From positions 1 through 64,000 of the forward strand of contig JALONG010000034.1 of the NCBI GenBank assembly GCA_025455065.1: a stretch of DNA of 64,000 nt, written 5' to 3'. A model generated the notes under the pieces. That model saw nothing but the letters and a program-made list of their open reading frames with translations. It did not search any database and was not told the DNA's origin. Both the position numbers and the translations under genes were made by a program. Source of the DNA: Candidatus Kapaibacterium sp. Its GTDB lineage: Bacteria > Bacteroidota > Ignavibacteria > Kapaibacteriales > UBA4661. Numbering within the stretch: position 1 is the stretch's first letter; each line of letters begins with the position of its first letter. Shown one piece after another: positions 51,749 to 60,093 of this stretch.

Positions 51749-52408
51749 TTACTTTGTCGTCGATGCAAAAAGGTCTGCCAACGATGCTTTGCTGCCCCAA
51801 GGCATATAGCTGATACCGACGGTTGCGACAAAATGTTCCGTCCCGAAGGCGGCTATCTTGCCTTGCAGGGCGAAGTTGTCGGAAAGGTTGTAGCGGGTTT
51901 GAATGAGACCGCTTAAACGCTGGGGGCTGGGAGATTCAGGTCGGGACATAAATCCGAGTTGGCTTCTGCTAAAATTATTTCCCGCATCGGGAATACCAGT
52001 TCCTGCCACTAGCAAACCATACTCAATAAACGACCACCCAACACCGATTTCAAGGCTTAAAGATTCTGTCATGATAGGCTTGTAATGTGCATATAGGGCA
52101 AAAACGTTATTGCCCCAATAAGAATTTTTTAAGGTAAGTTGCGGGAAAACATAGTCCGGATGCAACTGGTCGCGGACAGGATATTTATCAATCACGGCTT
52201 GCTGCTCTTTATTATCTGCCCAGCGATAATAGCCAGCGCTTACGGAAAAACGTTCTGTGATTGGTATTTGTAGGCTTCCGCCTAATGTCCACGAAGGTAA
52301 GTGCGTCGGGACTGCCGCTGCACCACTTTCGAGGGTGATACTTTGCGCGTTTGTTTTAATGCTGCACATACTCAGCATGAATAAGGCGATTATTCCAAAA
52401 AGTCTCAT
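51749..52408 (-). CDS. Outer-membrane beta-barrel protein, module copy 2
   Basis: 219 aa with signal peptide (LFGIIALFMLSMCSIKTNAQ). It aligns with copy 1 at SITLESGAAAVPTHLPSWTLGGSLQIPI, HPDYVFPQLTLKNSYWGNNVFALYAHY and FALQGKIAAFGTEHFVATVGISYMPW. It has an extra 10 or so residues at the C-terminus. Likely the same role as copy 1: an outer-membrane barrel encoded between the lipoprotein and receptor genes. Confidence 0.8.
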   Translation of the reverse strand: MRLFGIIALFMLSMCSIKTNAQSITLESGAAAVPTHLPSWTLGGSLQIPITERFSVSAGYYRWADNKEQQAVIDKYPVRDQLHPDYVFPQLTLKNSYWGNNVFALYAHYKPIMTESLSLEIGVGWSFIEYGLLVAGTGIPDAGNNFSRSQLGFMSRPESPSPQRLSGLIQTRYNLSDNFALQGKIAAFGTEHFVATVGISYMPWGSKASLADLFASTTK

Positions 52409-52446
52409 ACTAAGCCAATACTAAGATTGTTTGCAATATCTGAATT

Positions 52447-52485
52447 AAAAAAACACCCTGCACGGAGGTTTTATTCCGTGCAGGG
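52447..52485 (-). terminator. Terminator after the copy 2 lipoprotein gene
   Basis: A perfect 11-bp stem, CCCTGCACGGA with TCCGTGCAGGG, is followed on the minus strand by TGTTTTTTT. It is unrelated in sequence to the copy 1 terminator but in the same place, so the polarity is conserved. Confidence 0.85.
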
Positions 52486-52495
52486 CAAAATTTAT

Positions 52496-53725
52496 TTACC
52501 ATTCTAACTGAAAACTGGGCATACCAGTATAATAAGTACGACTTCCGACTGGATCATCGAAATTCACAGTTGCAATGCCTAAGTTGTCATCTTCATCTTT
52601 ACCAGATACCTTGCCCGTTACTGTTACAGAGCCATTATCAACTTTGTATGAACCAGAAACACTAAATTCCCAATTAATACCTGGATCTCTCTCCATCCAT
52701 TTGAAAACAAAGGTTCTGTATAAAGATTGATTCCAAGTAGCTTGTCGTATCCACCAACCATCCCAATAAATTTGCTGACCGTCGCAACGCCACCAATCTA
52801 CACCACACTCCCACGAACCCCATTGAAAGGATTCTGCCCCCGGGTTTTGTGCATTCACGCTGTGAATGGATACCCAAAACTCAGGATTTCCATTAAACCA
52901 ACCTTCGTTAGATTGCCCAGAAAAACTTGTCCAAATAAGCTTGAGATTTGTTGAACTATTTAGTGTTGCTTGACGCTCTTTTGCAGCCTGAGCTAATTTA
53001 GCCTGGTTATAGGCATCAAGAACCTGACCACTCGCATCAGTTCGCTCATTCGCATTGATAACAATAACCGGATTCTTCAAAGCAAATTCTTTGTCCACCG
53101 CGTATTTCTTGCCTTTTGCGTCATAGCCGGAAAGGATGATGTTCTCTTTTTCGGGGTCGCAACCAACGGGAACAAACGCCACAATCGGGGTTGTGGTTTT
53201 GTCCCACTTTTCGGCATTAAACCAGAACAAATGAACATTGGCGTTATACGCTTTGGAAGCACGATTAACAGCAGCACTAACAGCTTCACTGGAAGCAAAA
53301 ACCGATTTATCAGCTTTCTGAGCAACAAGTGCCGACCAATTACGAGCATTGCTCTGTGCTGCACGAGCGTTAATCGAACTGTTATTGTTCAACGCCGACC
53401 ACAAAACTTCCGTATCACCGTCAAAGCGCTCCAACGCTGCTTTGTGTAACGCCTGCTGCATAGCACCGTCGTTCACGGTAACAGCAACCGCTTTTGCCAA
53501 CGCAATCAAGTCATTATTGACTGCTTGTTTATCCGCAGCAAACGTGAGCGTTTCCCAATGTTTCGGCGGAGTAGTATTTTTATCCGCAACTTTGGTAATC
53601 TCTTGCACGTTTGCACTTGCAAGAGGAGATTCAGCAACATTCGCCCCATTACAACCTACCACCAAACCACCAACAATACCAGCCAACACTAAGGCTTTCA
53701 CAGCCTTCAAACGAGAAATAAACAT
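52496..53725 (-). CDS. Module lipoprotein, copy 2 (409 aa)
   Basis: Start at 53725 (MFISRLKAVKALVLAGIVGGLVVGC), lipobox Cys near 25; the track start lies in the leader and beyond. The signal-peptide DNA is almost identical to copy 1, but the mature protein has diverged, keeping VHLFWFNAEKWDKTTTPIVAFVPV, GYDAKGKKYAV, NPVIVINANERTDASGQ and GNPEF. The C-terminal half is Trp-rich (GSWECGVDWWRCDGQQIYWDGWWIRQATW) and different from copy 1, as if under diversifying selection or replaced. The two Cys in this part may pair. It heads the upstream module. Confidence 0.85.
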   Translation of the reverse strand: MFISRLKAVKALVLAGIVGGLVVGCNGANVAESPLASANVQEITKVADKNTTPPKHWETLTFAADKQAVNNDLIALAKAVAVTVNDGAMQQALHKAALERFDGDTEVLWSALNNNSSINARAAQSNARNWSALVAQKADKSVFASSEAVSAAVNRASKAYNANVHLFWFNAEKWDKTTTPIVAFVPVGCDPEKENIILSGYDAKGKKYAVDKEFALKNPVIVINANERTDASGQVLDAYNQAKLAQAAKERQATLNSSTNLKLIWTSFSGQSNEGWFNGNPEFWVSIHSVNAQNPGAESFQWGSWECGVDWWRCDGQQIYWDGWWIRQATWNQSLYRTFVFKWMERDPGINWEFSVSGSYKVDNGSVTVTGKVSGKDEDDNLGIATVNFDDPVGSRTYYTGMPSFQLEW

Positions 53726-53859
53726 AAACAACTCCAAAAATAGAGTGTGAAAAAGAATACCACAACTCTTTCCTTCGTGCGTCTCTTTGCGTATATTGCA
53801 AGTGGAAGACTCGAAAAACTTTCCACTTGCCCGCTTGGAGAATGATGTGAGCAGCAAAC
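53726..53859 (-). promoter_or_regulatory. Conserved 5' leader with hairpins, copy 2
   Basis: This is the second copy of the leader described at 48288-48421. The 9-bp hairpin (53803-53832) is unchanged. The stem next to the ribosome-binding site has AAAGAGT opposite ATTCTTT, one G-U pair in place of G-C. The similarity stops abruptly after TTTGCTGCTCAC on the far side. Confidence 0.65.
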
Positions 53860-53930
53860 CATGATTGTGTACCATGATTGATAACTTACGGTACAAAAAT
53901 ATGTCATTTCTGAGCAAGAAAGCAAGCCGC

Positions 53931-54006
53931 TTGTCATGAACGCTGCGATTTTTGTCATGAGTGTATAGCGTTTTTGTATGAACGCGGCAATTTTTGTCAT
54001 GAACGC
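53931..54006. promoter_or_regulatory. Four 21-bp-phased direct repeats before the duplicated module
   Basis: Plus-strand copies of TTTGT(C)ATGAACGC lie with their ATGA cores at 53936, 53957, 53978 and 53999, exactly 21 bases apart. On the coding strand of the module they read GCGTTCATGACAAA. The core GTTCAT fits the GTTNRK part of known LytTR sites. They lie 200-280 bases before the lipoprotein start, upstream of the leader. Two helical turns per repeat suits a LytTR protein binding as dimers side by side. Confidence 0.6.
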
Positions 54007-54135
54007 GAAAAAACATTGCAGGGGAAAAAGAACAACAATCCGCACAAACGATATTTCTCACCCAATACACGGCTTCTTGGTAAAGTATGAAGTAGGAATG
54101 ATGAAGTTTGAAACGAAGAAATCAAGTTTTTAAGA

Positions 54136-54177
54136 GGCTTTCCGACAGCGGCTTTCCGGCAGCGGCTTTCCGACAGC
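54136..54177. repeat. Three tandem 14-bp repeats
   Basis: GGCTTTCCGACAGC is repeated three times without gap; the middle copy has G in place of A. It lies between the REC-REC-LytTR stop and the phased repeats. Role unknown. Confidence 0.7.
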
Positions 54178-54206
54178 CATACTGTTCTCCATTATCCGTT
54201 TTTCTG

Positions 54207-55544
54207 TCATCGCTCCTTAGGGAGCATTTCTGCCACAAACTTCGCCCACAACCGCGTCGAAACATCTACTCGGTCGCCATTGCTCAGAGTAGCAAAGTAA
54301 TCACGGGCAGATACAAAATGCTTGCGGTTGATGGCGTGTGAGCGGTGAGTCAGATAAAAGAGTGATGACGGCAAATCTGCAAGGCATTTTTGCAAGGAAC
54401 GCGAAACAGTCAAAGGCTCGCCTTTGGTGTGGTAAATGATAGTATTCCTGCCGTCGGCTTCGAGGCGAATAATCTGCTCCCACGCCAGACTGTGTAAGGT
54501 TTTATCACTTGCCTTAAAAGTCCAATATCCTGCCTGTGCCGCAAGGTTTTTTGCAAGAGTCGGTGCTTGAGCAGAATAATCCTTGCTGCTCTTATTGATG
54601 CTGTCATCAGTTCCAGCCTCAGTATCCGCAGTTGTAGCGGCATCTCCACCATTCTCTGCCTTTATCCTGTGAGCAGCAAAAGCCCGCTCAACTGCCCGTG
54701 CCAGATGCTCAGGTTCAACAGGCTTCACAAGATAATCCAACGTTTCATACTGAAATGCCTGTTGAGCAAAATGAGGATGAGAGGACACAATGATAACTTC
54801 AAAGGTACGATGAGGAAAGACATCCAGAACATCAAAGCCCGTCCCGCCAATAAGGTCAATATCAAGAAACACAATATCCGGCGCTCCCTGCTGAATAGCC
54901 GTAATGGCAGAATCAACAGAAAAGGCTTCTGCGACAATACTGATACGGTCGTGAAAAATATCCGTGATTTTTTGACTCAGAGCGAATCGTTGTGCTTTTT
55001 CGTCATCAACGATAATTACCCGTAAAGAAGCGGGCTTGGGCTTTTCCTCCGACACAGGTGCGGCGGCGGAAGGTATTTCCGGCGGCAGTATCGCTTGTGA
55101 CAATCGTGCTTTGCGTTTCGCCATCACGGTCTGAAGCGCAGCAATGATATCTTCCGGCAAAAAGGGCTTGACGAGGTATTCCGAAGCGCCATACCGCATA
55201 GCTTCTTGTGCATAGTGGAATCGCGCTTGAGCAGACATAACGATACAATCAAAATTCCTGCCCTGTACCTCTGCCAACCCTTTGAAAGACAGCCCACCGC
55301 GTAGTTGAATATCCAACAGCACAATATCAGGCTTCTCCGCGCTAATAATCGTAATAACTTCTTCTACCGATTCACAATGCCCGACAATATGAATCATTGG
55401 AAAGTGTTTGTTGATGACATATTTCAATGATTTGTAAATCATAAAATCATCTTCCACAATCACAAGACGATACTGTTCAAGATGATACTGCTCAAAAGCA
55501 TCATCGGGAATTGTGTGCGGCTCTTCGTGGGCGCTTGAGTTCAT
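54207..55544 (-). CDS. Response regulator with two receivers and LytTR domain
   Basis: 445 aa from the ATG at 55544, which has AGGAAA ahead (the track start at 55613 is less likely). Receiver 1 spans about 24-140: RLVIVEDDFMIYKSL, DIVLLDIQLRGG, IVMSAQ, YLVKPFLPEDI. Receiver 2 spans about 175-290: RVIIVDDEKAQRF, DIVFLDIDLIGGTGFDV, IIVSSHPHF, YLVKPVEPEHL. Both have all phosphorylation residues. An acidic Thr/Ser linker follows, then LytTR (EQIIRLEADGRNTIIYHTKGEPLTVSRSL, FYLTHRSHAINRKHFVSARD). A tandem-receiver LytTR protein is uncommon and could integrate two kinases. It is transcribed toward the duplicated module and is its likely regulator. Confidence 0.9.
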   Translation of the reverse strand: MNSSAHEEPHTIPDDAFEQYHLEQYRLVIVEDDFMIYKSLKYVINKHFPMIHIVGHCESVEEVITIISAEKPDIVLLDIQLRGGLSFKGLAEVQGRNFDCIVMSAQARFHYAQEAMRYGASEYLVKPFLPEDIIAALQTVMAKRKARLSQAILPPEIPSAAAPVSEEKPKPASLRVIIVDDEKAQRFALSQKITDIFHDRISIVAEAFSVDSAITAIQQGAPDIVFLDIDLIGGTGFDVLDVFPHRTFEVIIVSSHPHFAQQAFQYETLDYLVKPVEPEHLARAVERAFAAHRIKAENGGDAATTADTEAGTDDSINKSSKDYSAQAPTLAKNLAAQAGYWTFKASDKTLHSLAWEQIIRLEADGRNTIIYHTKGEPLTVSRSLQKCLADLPSSLFYLTHRSHAINRKHFVSARDYFATLSNGDRVDVSTRLWAKFVAEMLPKER

Positions 55545-55713
55545 GGTGTTTCCTGTCATTGGAGGTTTCTTGTTTGGCAAGGGTTGATGAGAATTGTACA
55601 GATAAGGACGCATACAAAACCGAAGTCTGATTCTACCACACAGACAGAAATTATGTCGTATAAAAAAAATTCAAGCCACAAAATTCTGCAATAATTTTCT
55701 TCCAAGCAAATCC

Positions 55714-55786
55714 AATGACCGAGACCCCCATTCTAATGACCGGGAACAAAAAGTAATGACCGAGACCCCCTTTCTAATGACCGGGA
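55714..55786. promoter_or_regulatory. Four 21-bp-phased repeats before the REC-REC-LytTR gene
   Basis: AATGACCGAGACCCCC-TTCTAATGACCGGGA occurs twice (55714 and 55755). The four AATGACCG words have ATGA cores at 55715, 55736, 55756 and 55777, at steps of 21, 20 and 21. On the regulator's coding strand they read CGGTCATT, close to the CGTTCAT of the repeats at 53931-54006. They lie 170-240 bases ahead of the start, and autoregulation is likely. Confidence 0.6.
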
Positions 55787-56023
55787 GCTATTGCAAATAT
55801 CAAAAAAATTTCGTATAGCAATCGGAACTCTACAAATCTTGTGCGGGGTCATGCCTTATTCGGCAGCCCCTCGCTTCGGCGTACAAGCATTCAGCGTGAG
55901 AGCGAGACCCTCGCTCCGAAAATAGGAAGCAAGAGCCTCGCGTGAGAGACAAGACTCGCACACTTGACCAAGGTACGAATTACATTCAATGATTGCACCA
56001 AGCAGATTATGGAGGAGGAGCGG
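55787..56023. other. Intergenic end of the lon/regulator gap
   Basis: With the repeats at 55714-55786 this makes a 480-base gap from the regulator start to the lon stop. A short hairpin (AGCGAG ACC CTCGCT, near 55900) lies in it, without a T run. No gene seen. Confidence 0.4.
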
Positions 56024-58582
56024 TCACCCCCGAAACACCTGCCCCAACGCCTCGCTAATATGCGCCACAGGAACGATTTCCAAGCCTTCGGTGGTTTGTT
56101 TGTTCAGTTCCGCCACATCTGCGTCGTTTTGCTTCGGGATAAGCACGGTCTTGATTCCTGCTTGTTTTGCGGCTAAAAGTTTTTCGTTCAGTCCCCCAAT
56201 CGGCAGGATATTTCCCCGCAACGTCACTTCTCCCGTCATCGCCACATCGCCCCGCGCCGCACGCCCCGAAGCCGCAGAAATCAGCGCCATTGTCATCGTA
56301 ATTCCCGCCGACGGACCGTCTTTCGGGATTGCCCCTTCGGGAACGTGGATATGGATTTCCTTATCCGTGAGCGATTCCGCCGGAACGCCTAGTGATGCGG
56401 TGTTGGCTCGAACAAAGGACAACGCTGCCATTGCCGATTCTTTCATCACATCGCCTAATTTCCCCGTCAGCGTCAGTTTGTCTTTGCCGGGCATAATCGT
56501 TACTTCCACCGGCAAAATATCCCCGCCCATGCTTGTCCACGCCAAGCCCGTCACTACGCCGATTTTGTCCGAAACTTCCTTCTCTTTTTTGCGGTTTATC
56601 GGCACTTTCAAAAACTCCGCCACAAGCGCCCGCGTGATAATGCGCTCTTTCAGGCGAATTGCTTCGCTTGCGAACAGTTGTGGGTGGTCTTGGTCGCTTG
56701 GGGCTTGGGGGCTTGGTTGTTGGTCGCTTGGGACTTCGGTTTCTACTTTTTTGCGGCGTTTGGGTTTTTCAGCCACACTTTTTTCTTTTGACAGCGCTTG
56801 ATTATGTGCTTCGTGGGCAATTTCCACCACAATCGTTTTTGCGACTTTGCGAATGACCGATGCAATCTGGCGCTCCAAATTCCGCACACCGGCTTCTTTG
56901 GTATAGCCGCGAATTATTTCCTGCACGGCTTCGTCGTCAAACCGCACGGCAAAGCCGTTCAGACCATGTTTTTCCAACTGTCTGGGGATAAGATGCTTCC
57001 GCGCAATCTGCTCTTTTTCGTACTCAACATAACTCGACAATTCGATAATTTCCATGCGGTCAAGCAGTGGAGCAGGAATGTCGAATTTCACGTTTGCCGT
57101 TGCGATAAACAGCACTTTCGAGAGGTCGTAATCCATCTCCAAATAGTGGTCGTTAAAGGCATGATGCTGTTCTGGGTCAAGCACCTCTAAAAGCGCAGCC
57201 GACGGGTCGCCGCGAAAATCTGTGACCATTTTATCTACTTCATCCAGCAAAATAACCGGATTCATCGTGCCTGCACGTTTCATGCTTTGGATAATGCGCC
57301 CCGGCATCGAACCGATGTAGGTGCGCCGATGTCCGCGTATTTCCGCTTCATCGCGCACACCGCCAAGCGACATCCGCACAAACTTCCGCCCCAAAGCACG
57401 AGCAATAGAGCGGGCAAGCGAGGTTTTTCCCACGCCGGGCGGTCCCGACAGGCATAAAACCTGCCCTTGCACACCACGCACCAAATTCAGCACGGCGATA
57501 TACTCCAAAATGCGCTCTTTGATTTGCTCCAAGCCGAAATGGTCTTCATCCAAAATCTGCCGCACGTGCAGAATGTCGAGATTATCCGGCGTTGTTGTGT
57601 GCCATGGCAGCGCCGCAACGAGTTCCAAATAATTTCGCAAAACGCCGTATTCGGGTGACATGGGCTGCGTTTTTTTTAGCTTATCGAATTCCTCGTTTGC
57701 ATGTTGTAATGCGGCTTCGGGGAGGTTTGCTGCGTCTAACTGTTCGCGTAATTTCGAGAGTTCGGGGAACGCATCATCATCTTCCAATTCTTCCTGCAAA
57801 GCGCGTATCTGCTCTTGGATGAAAAAGCGCTTTTGCGTTTTTTGAATGGATTCCTGCACTTTCACATCAATATCCTGCTCCAATTTCTGCACTTCAATTT
57901 CTGCTGTGAGCATAGCAATCAATTCAAAATACTGCTCACGCAATGATGTGCGCTCAAGGATTTTCTGCTTTGCTTCCACTTCTGCTTCCACATTTGCCGA
58001 AGCGTAGTAAAGCTGCCGCATTGGGTCTTGGATATTCGCAAAAGCCGTAGCGATTTCGGGCGGCATTGAGCGGCTTGCGCGAACGTACTCTAAAAACAAC
58101 TCTCCCGCATGGCGCACCATTGCTTGTTGTTCAGGATTGCTGTCGTCTGTTACCACGACAACAGGCTCAATTTCCGCCTCCAAACACACTTCCGACGGAA
58201 CAAACCGCACCGCACGAGCCTGAATTACGCCATCTACCAAAATTTTAATGAGATTATTTGGAAGCCGAACTAATTGGACGATTTTCGCAATCGTGCCTGC
58301 ATGAAACACGTCGTCTTTGGTGGGGTCAATCGCATCGGTGCTTTGGGCAGCGAGAAAAATATATTTGTCGCGCTTCAGTGCCTCCGAAACCGCATGGATA
58401 GAGTTTTCCCGCCCAATCAGAACGGGAAAAATCATATGCGGATAGACGACAACATCGCGGAGTGGCAAAACCGAGAGAACCTTTGGAATAGAAGAACCTT
58501 CCGGCAGATTCGGCAGTGGAGCAGTCGAGGCAGACGCTGAAGTAGCGGATGCTTTTAGAGGGGGAGTTTGTTTTTTTTTCAT
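56024..58582 (-). CDS. lon: ATP-dependent protease Lon
   Basis: Cytosolic AAA+ serine protease for damaged and regulatory proteins. 852 aa from the ATG at 58582 (MKKKQTPPLKAS). In order: N-terminal LON domain (VLPLRDVVVYPHMIFPVLIGRENSI), coiled coil, AAA+ domain with Walker A GPPGVGKTS and Walker B VILLDEVDKM, and the protease domain with catalytic Ser in PKDGPSAGI and Lys in NEKLLAAKQAG. Between AAA+ and protease is an unusual low-complexity insert (SDQQPSPQAPSDQDHPQ) coded by a minisatellite-like sequence. It lies 44 bases after the membrane-protein gene on the same strand. Confidence 0.96.
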   Translation of the reverse strand: MKKKQTPPLKASATSASASTAPLPNLPEGSSIPKVLSVLPLRDVVVYPHMIFPVLIGRENSIHAVSEALKRDKYIFLAAQSTDAIDPTKDDVFHAGTIAKIVQLVRLPNNLIKILVDGVIQARAVRFVPSEVCLEAEIEPVVVVTDDSNPEQQAMVRHAGELFLEYVRASRSMPPEIATAFANIQDPMRQLYYASANVEAEVEAKQKILERTSLREQYFELIAMLTAEIEVQKLEQDIDVKVQESIQKTQKRFFIQEQIRALQEELEDDDAFPELSKLREQLDAANLPEAALQHANEEFDKLKKTQPMSPEYGVLRNYLELVAALPWHTTTPDNLDILHVRQILDEDHFGLEQIKERILEYIAVLNLVRGVQGQVLCLSGPPGVGKTSLARSIARALGRKFVRMSLGGVRDEAEIRGHRRTYIGSMPGRIIQSMKRAGTMNPVILLDEVDKMVTDFRGDPSAALLEVLDPEQHHAFNDHYLEMDYDLSKVLFIATANVKFDIPAPLLDRMEIIELSSYVEYEKEQIARKHLIPRQLEKHGLNGFAVRFDDEAVQEIIRGYTKEAGVRNLERQIASVIRKVAKTIVVEIAHEAHNQALSKEKSVAEKPKRRKKVETEVPSDQQPSPQAPSDQDHPQLFASEAIRLKERIITRALVAEFLKVPINRKKEKEVSDKIGVVTGLAWTSMGGDILPVEVTIMPGKDKLTLTGKLGDVMKESAMAALSFVRANTASLGVPAESLTDKEIHIHVPEGAIPKDGPSAGITMTMALISAASGRAARGDVAMTGEVTLRGNILPIGGLNEKLLAAKQAGIKTVLIPKQNDADVAELNKQTTEGLEIVPVAHISEALGQVFRG

Positions 58583-58626
58583 GGGAGAAAATGATAATAA
58601 AAAGCAGCAATTCAAATGCCTCGGAA

Positions 58627-60030
58627 CTATCGCCAAAAAGGGATATACCGCACAACCGTCGTATCGAAGCGGTCGCGGACAATGAGCATTTGTTCGCCCT
58701 GCGGCAAATTGTCAATACGAATATACCCCAAAATACCTTTTTGTTTGGTCTTTGGGTGCGTATAAAAACGAAAGGTCGCGGCATCAACACTTGCAGTGTT
58801 GGCGAGACTATCAAGATTGTTACCGTTCAAGGAAATGTTATACGCTCCGCGAAGCGCTTGAACACAAGAGCGGAGGCGTTCCGGGGGAAAGGTTTCATCC
58901 CGCGAAATCGTGCTGAGACCTTGCGTATAGAACGGCACTGCTTCGGGGAAATACTTTTTGAGCGAATCGTTGTAGCGCGTGTTATAGGCGAGAAAGAGGC
59001 GTAAATACGGCTCTCGCACAATGTCCGACTGAATCATTACCCGCGTAAAGGTGTCGTCATCGGCAGTGTTTTCGTAGAAATTATGCTCAATCGCGCTTGC
59101 AGCACCCTCTTCGGGGAAATACGGATGGGTGCGCCATGTAACGGTATTCGGCAGCAGCATTGAAGCCAAGAACGCTATAAAACCAATGCCCATAACCGTG
59201 TAGTACGTGCGTTTTGCATTTGCAGCAATCGTATTTTGCACACTAATTGCCGCACTGCCAAAAAGTGAGCTATACACCCCAAACACACGCCAGTAGAGCG
59301 TTTTTAGGGTTTGATTGTGCTGTAAATGCTGCAAAGGGCGAATATACTGAATAGCAGTATCAAGAAGCCCAATGATGAGATACGGTGCAAACAGCGTAAA
59401 ATAGATTGCCAGCAAAATCACCATAAGATTTGATGAGGGCAGGAAGATTTTTTGTACCACAATCGCTAATACCAAACTGAGCGACAAAATCACAAACACT
59501 CCCAGAAAAATCGCCAGCGTACTAAAGGCAACGCCAAAAATCAAGCGGCAAAATTTATCCACTGAAGTCGCTTGTTCTCTTAGCCCGCGCTGTTTTTCCC
59601 GCATAAATCCCCGAAAAAATGGTCCGCCACTTTCCGGTATTTTCGCAGAATCAGGATACACCGAACTTACGCCAATCATGCCAATCCAAAAACTTCGCAC
59701 GACCAAGTGCAATAACAGCGACCCAACTAAAATATAGGAGACAGGTTTTGCCAGCAGAAGCATCACAACCATGATGACACCTGCGCTACCATACTGCGCC
59801 ATAACAGTAGTCTGAAGGGTTTCCAGAGCGCTCGGCACTTGCAAGAGCGAAAACGTCACCGCGCCCGAAAGCACCAACTCCAACTCCAAACTCCGCTCAA
59901 TCAATGCGCGAAATTCAGTTATCAAGTTCGGTTTTATACTGTCTTCAGGCTGCTGTGCCTCTGCGTTTTTTTGGGTGGATTCCGGTACATCAACACTTGA
60001 TTTTTCAAGGTTCTGTTTTTCAAGATTCAT
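58627..60030 (-). CDS. Multi-pass membrane protein of unknown function
   Basis: 467 aa. A charged, Gln/Glu-rich N-terminus (MNLEKQNLEKSSVDVPESTQKNAEAQQ) is followed by about six membrane helices. Examples are VIMVVMLLLAKPVSYILVGSLLLHLVV, LIFGVAFSTLAIFLGVFVILSLSLVLAIVV, LMVILLAIYFTLFAPYLIIGLL and YTVMGIGFIAFLASMLL. A C-terminal part of about 150 residues without helices is probably extracytoplasmic (THPYFPEEGAASAIEHNFYENTADDDTF). It sits between a sirtuin and lon with short gaps (63 and 44 bases), so an operon is likely. Not recognised. Confidence 0.8.
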   Translation of the reverse strand: MNLEKQNLEKSSVDVPESTQKNAEAQQPEDSIKPNLITEFRALIERSLELELVLSGAVTFSLLQVPSALETLQTTVMAQYGSAGVIMVVMLLLAKPVSYILVGSLLLHLVVRSFWIGMIGVSSVYPDSAKIPESGGPFFRGFMREKQRGLREQATSVDKFCRLIFGVAFSTLAIFLGVFVILSLSLVLAIVVQKIFLPSSNLMVILLAIYFTLFAPYLIIGLLDTAIQYIRPLQHLQHNQTLKTLYWRVFGVYSSLFGSAAISVQNTIAANAKRTYYTVMGIGFIAFLASMLLPNTVTWRTHPYFPEEGAASAIEHNFYENTADDDTFTRVMIQSDIVREPYLRLFLAYNTRYNDSLKKYFPEAVPFYTQGLSTISRDETFPPERLRSCVQALRGAYNISLNGNNLDSLANTASVDAATFRFYTHPKTKQKGILGYIRIDNLPQGEQMLIVRDRFDTTVVRYIPFWR

Positions 60031-60093
60031 AGCGGTTTATTTTGTTGAACATGGTGTGGTGAATATTGTCTGAAAGCATTCTCTCCCGACACT

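Noticed and set aside
53931-54006. CRISPR array
   Set aside because: The repeat period is only 21 bp with degenerate units and no spacers of normal length; no cas genes are present.
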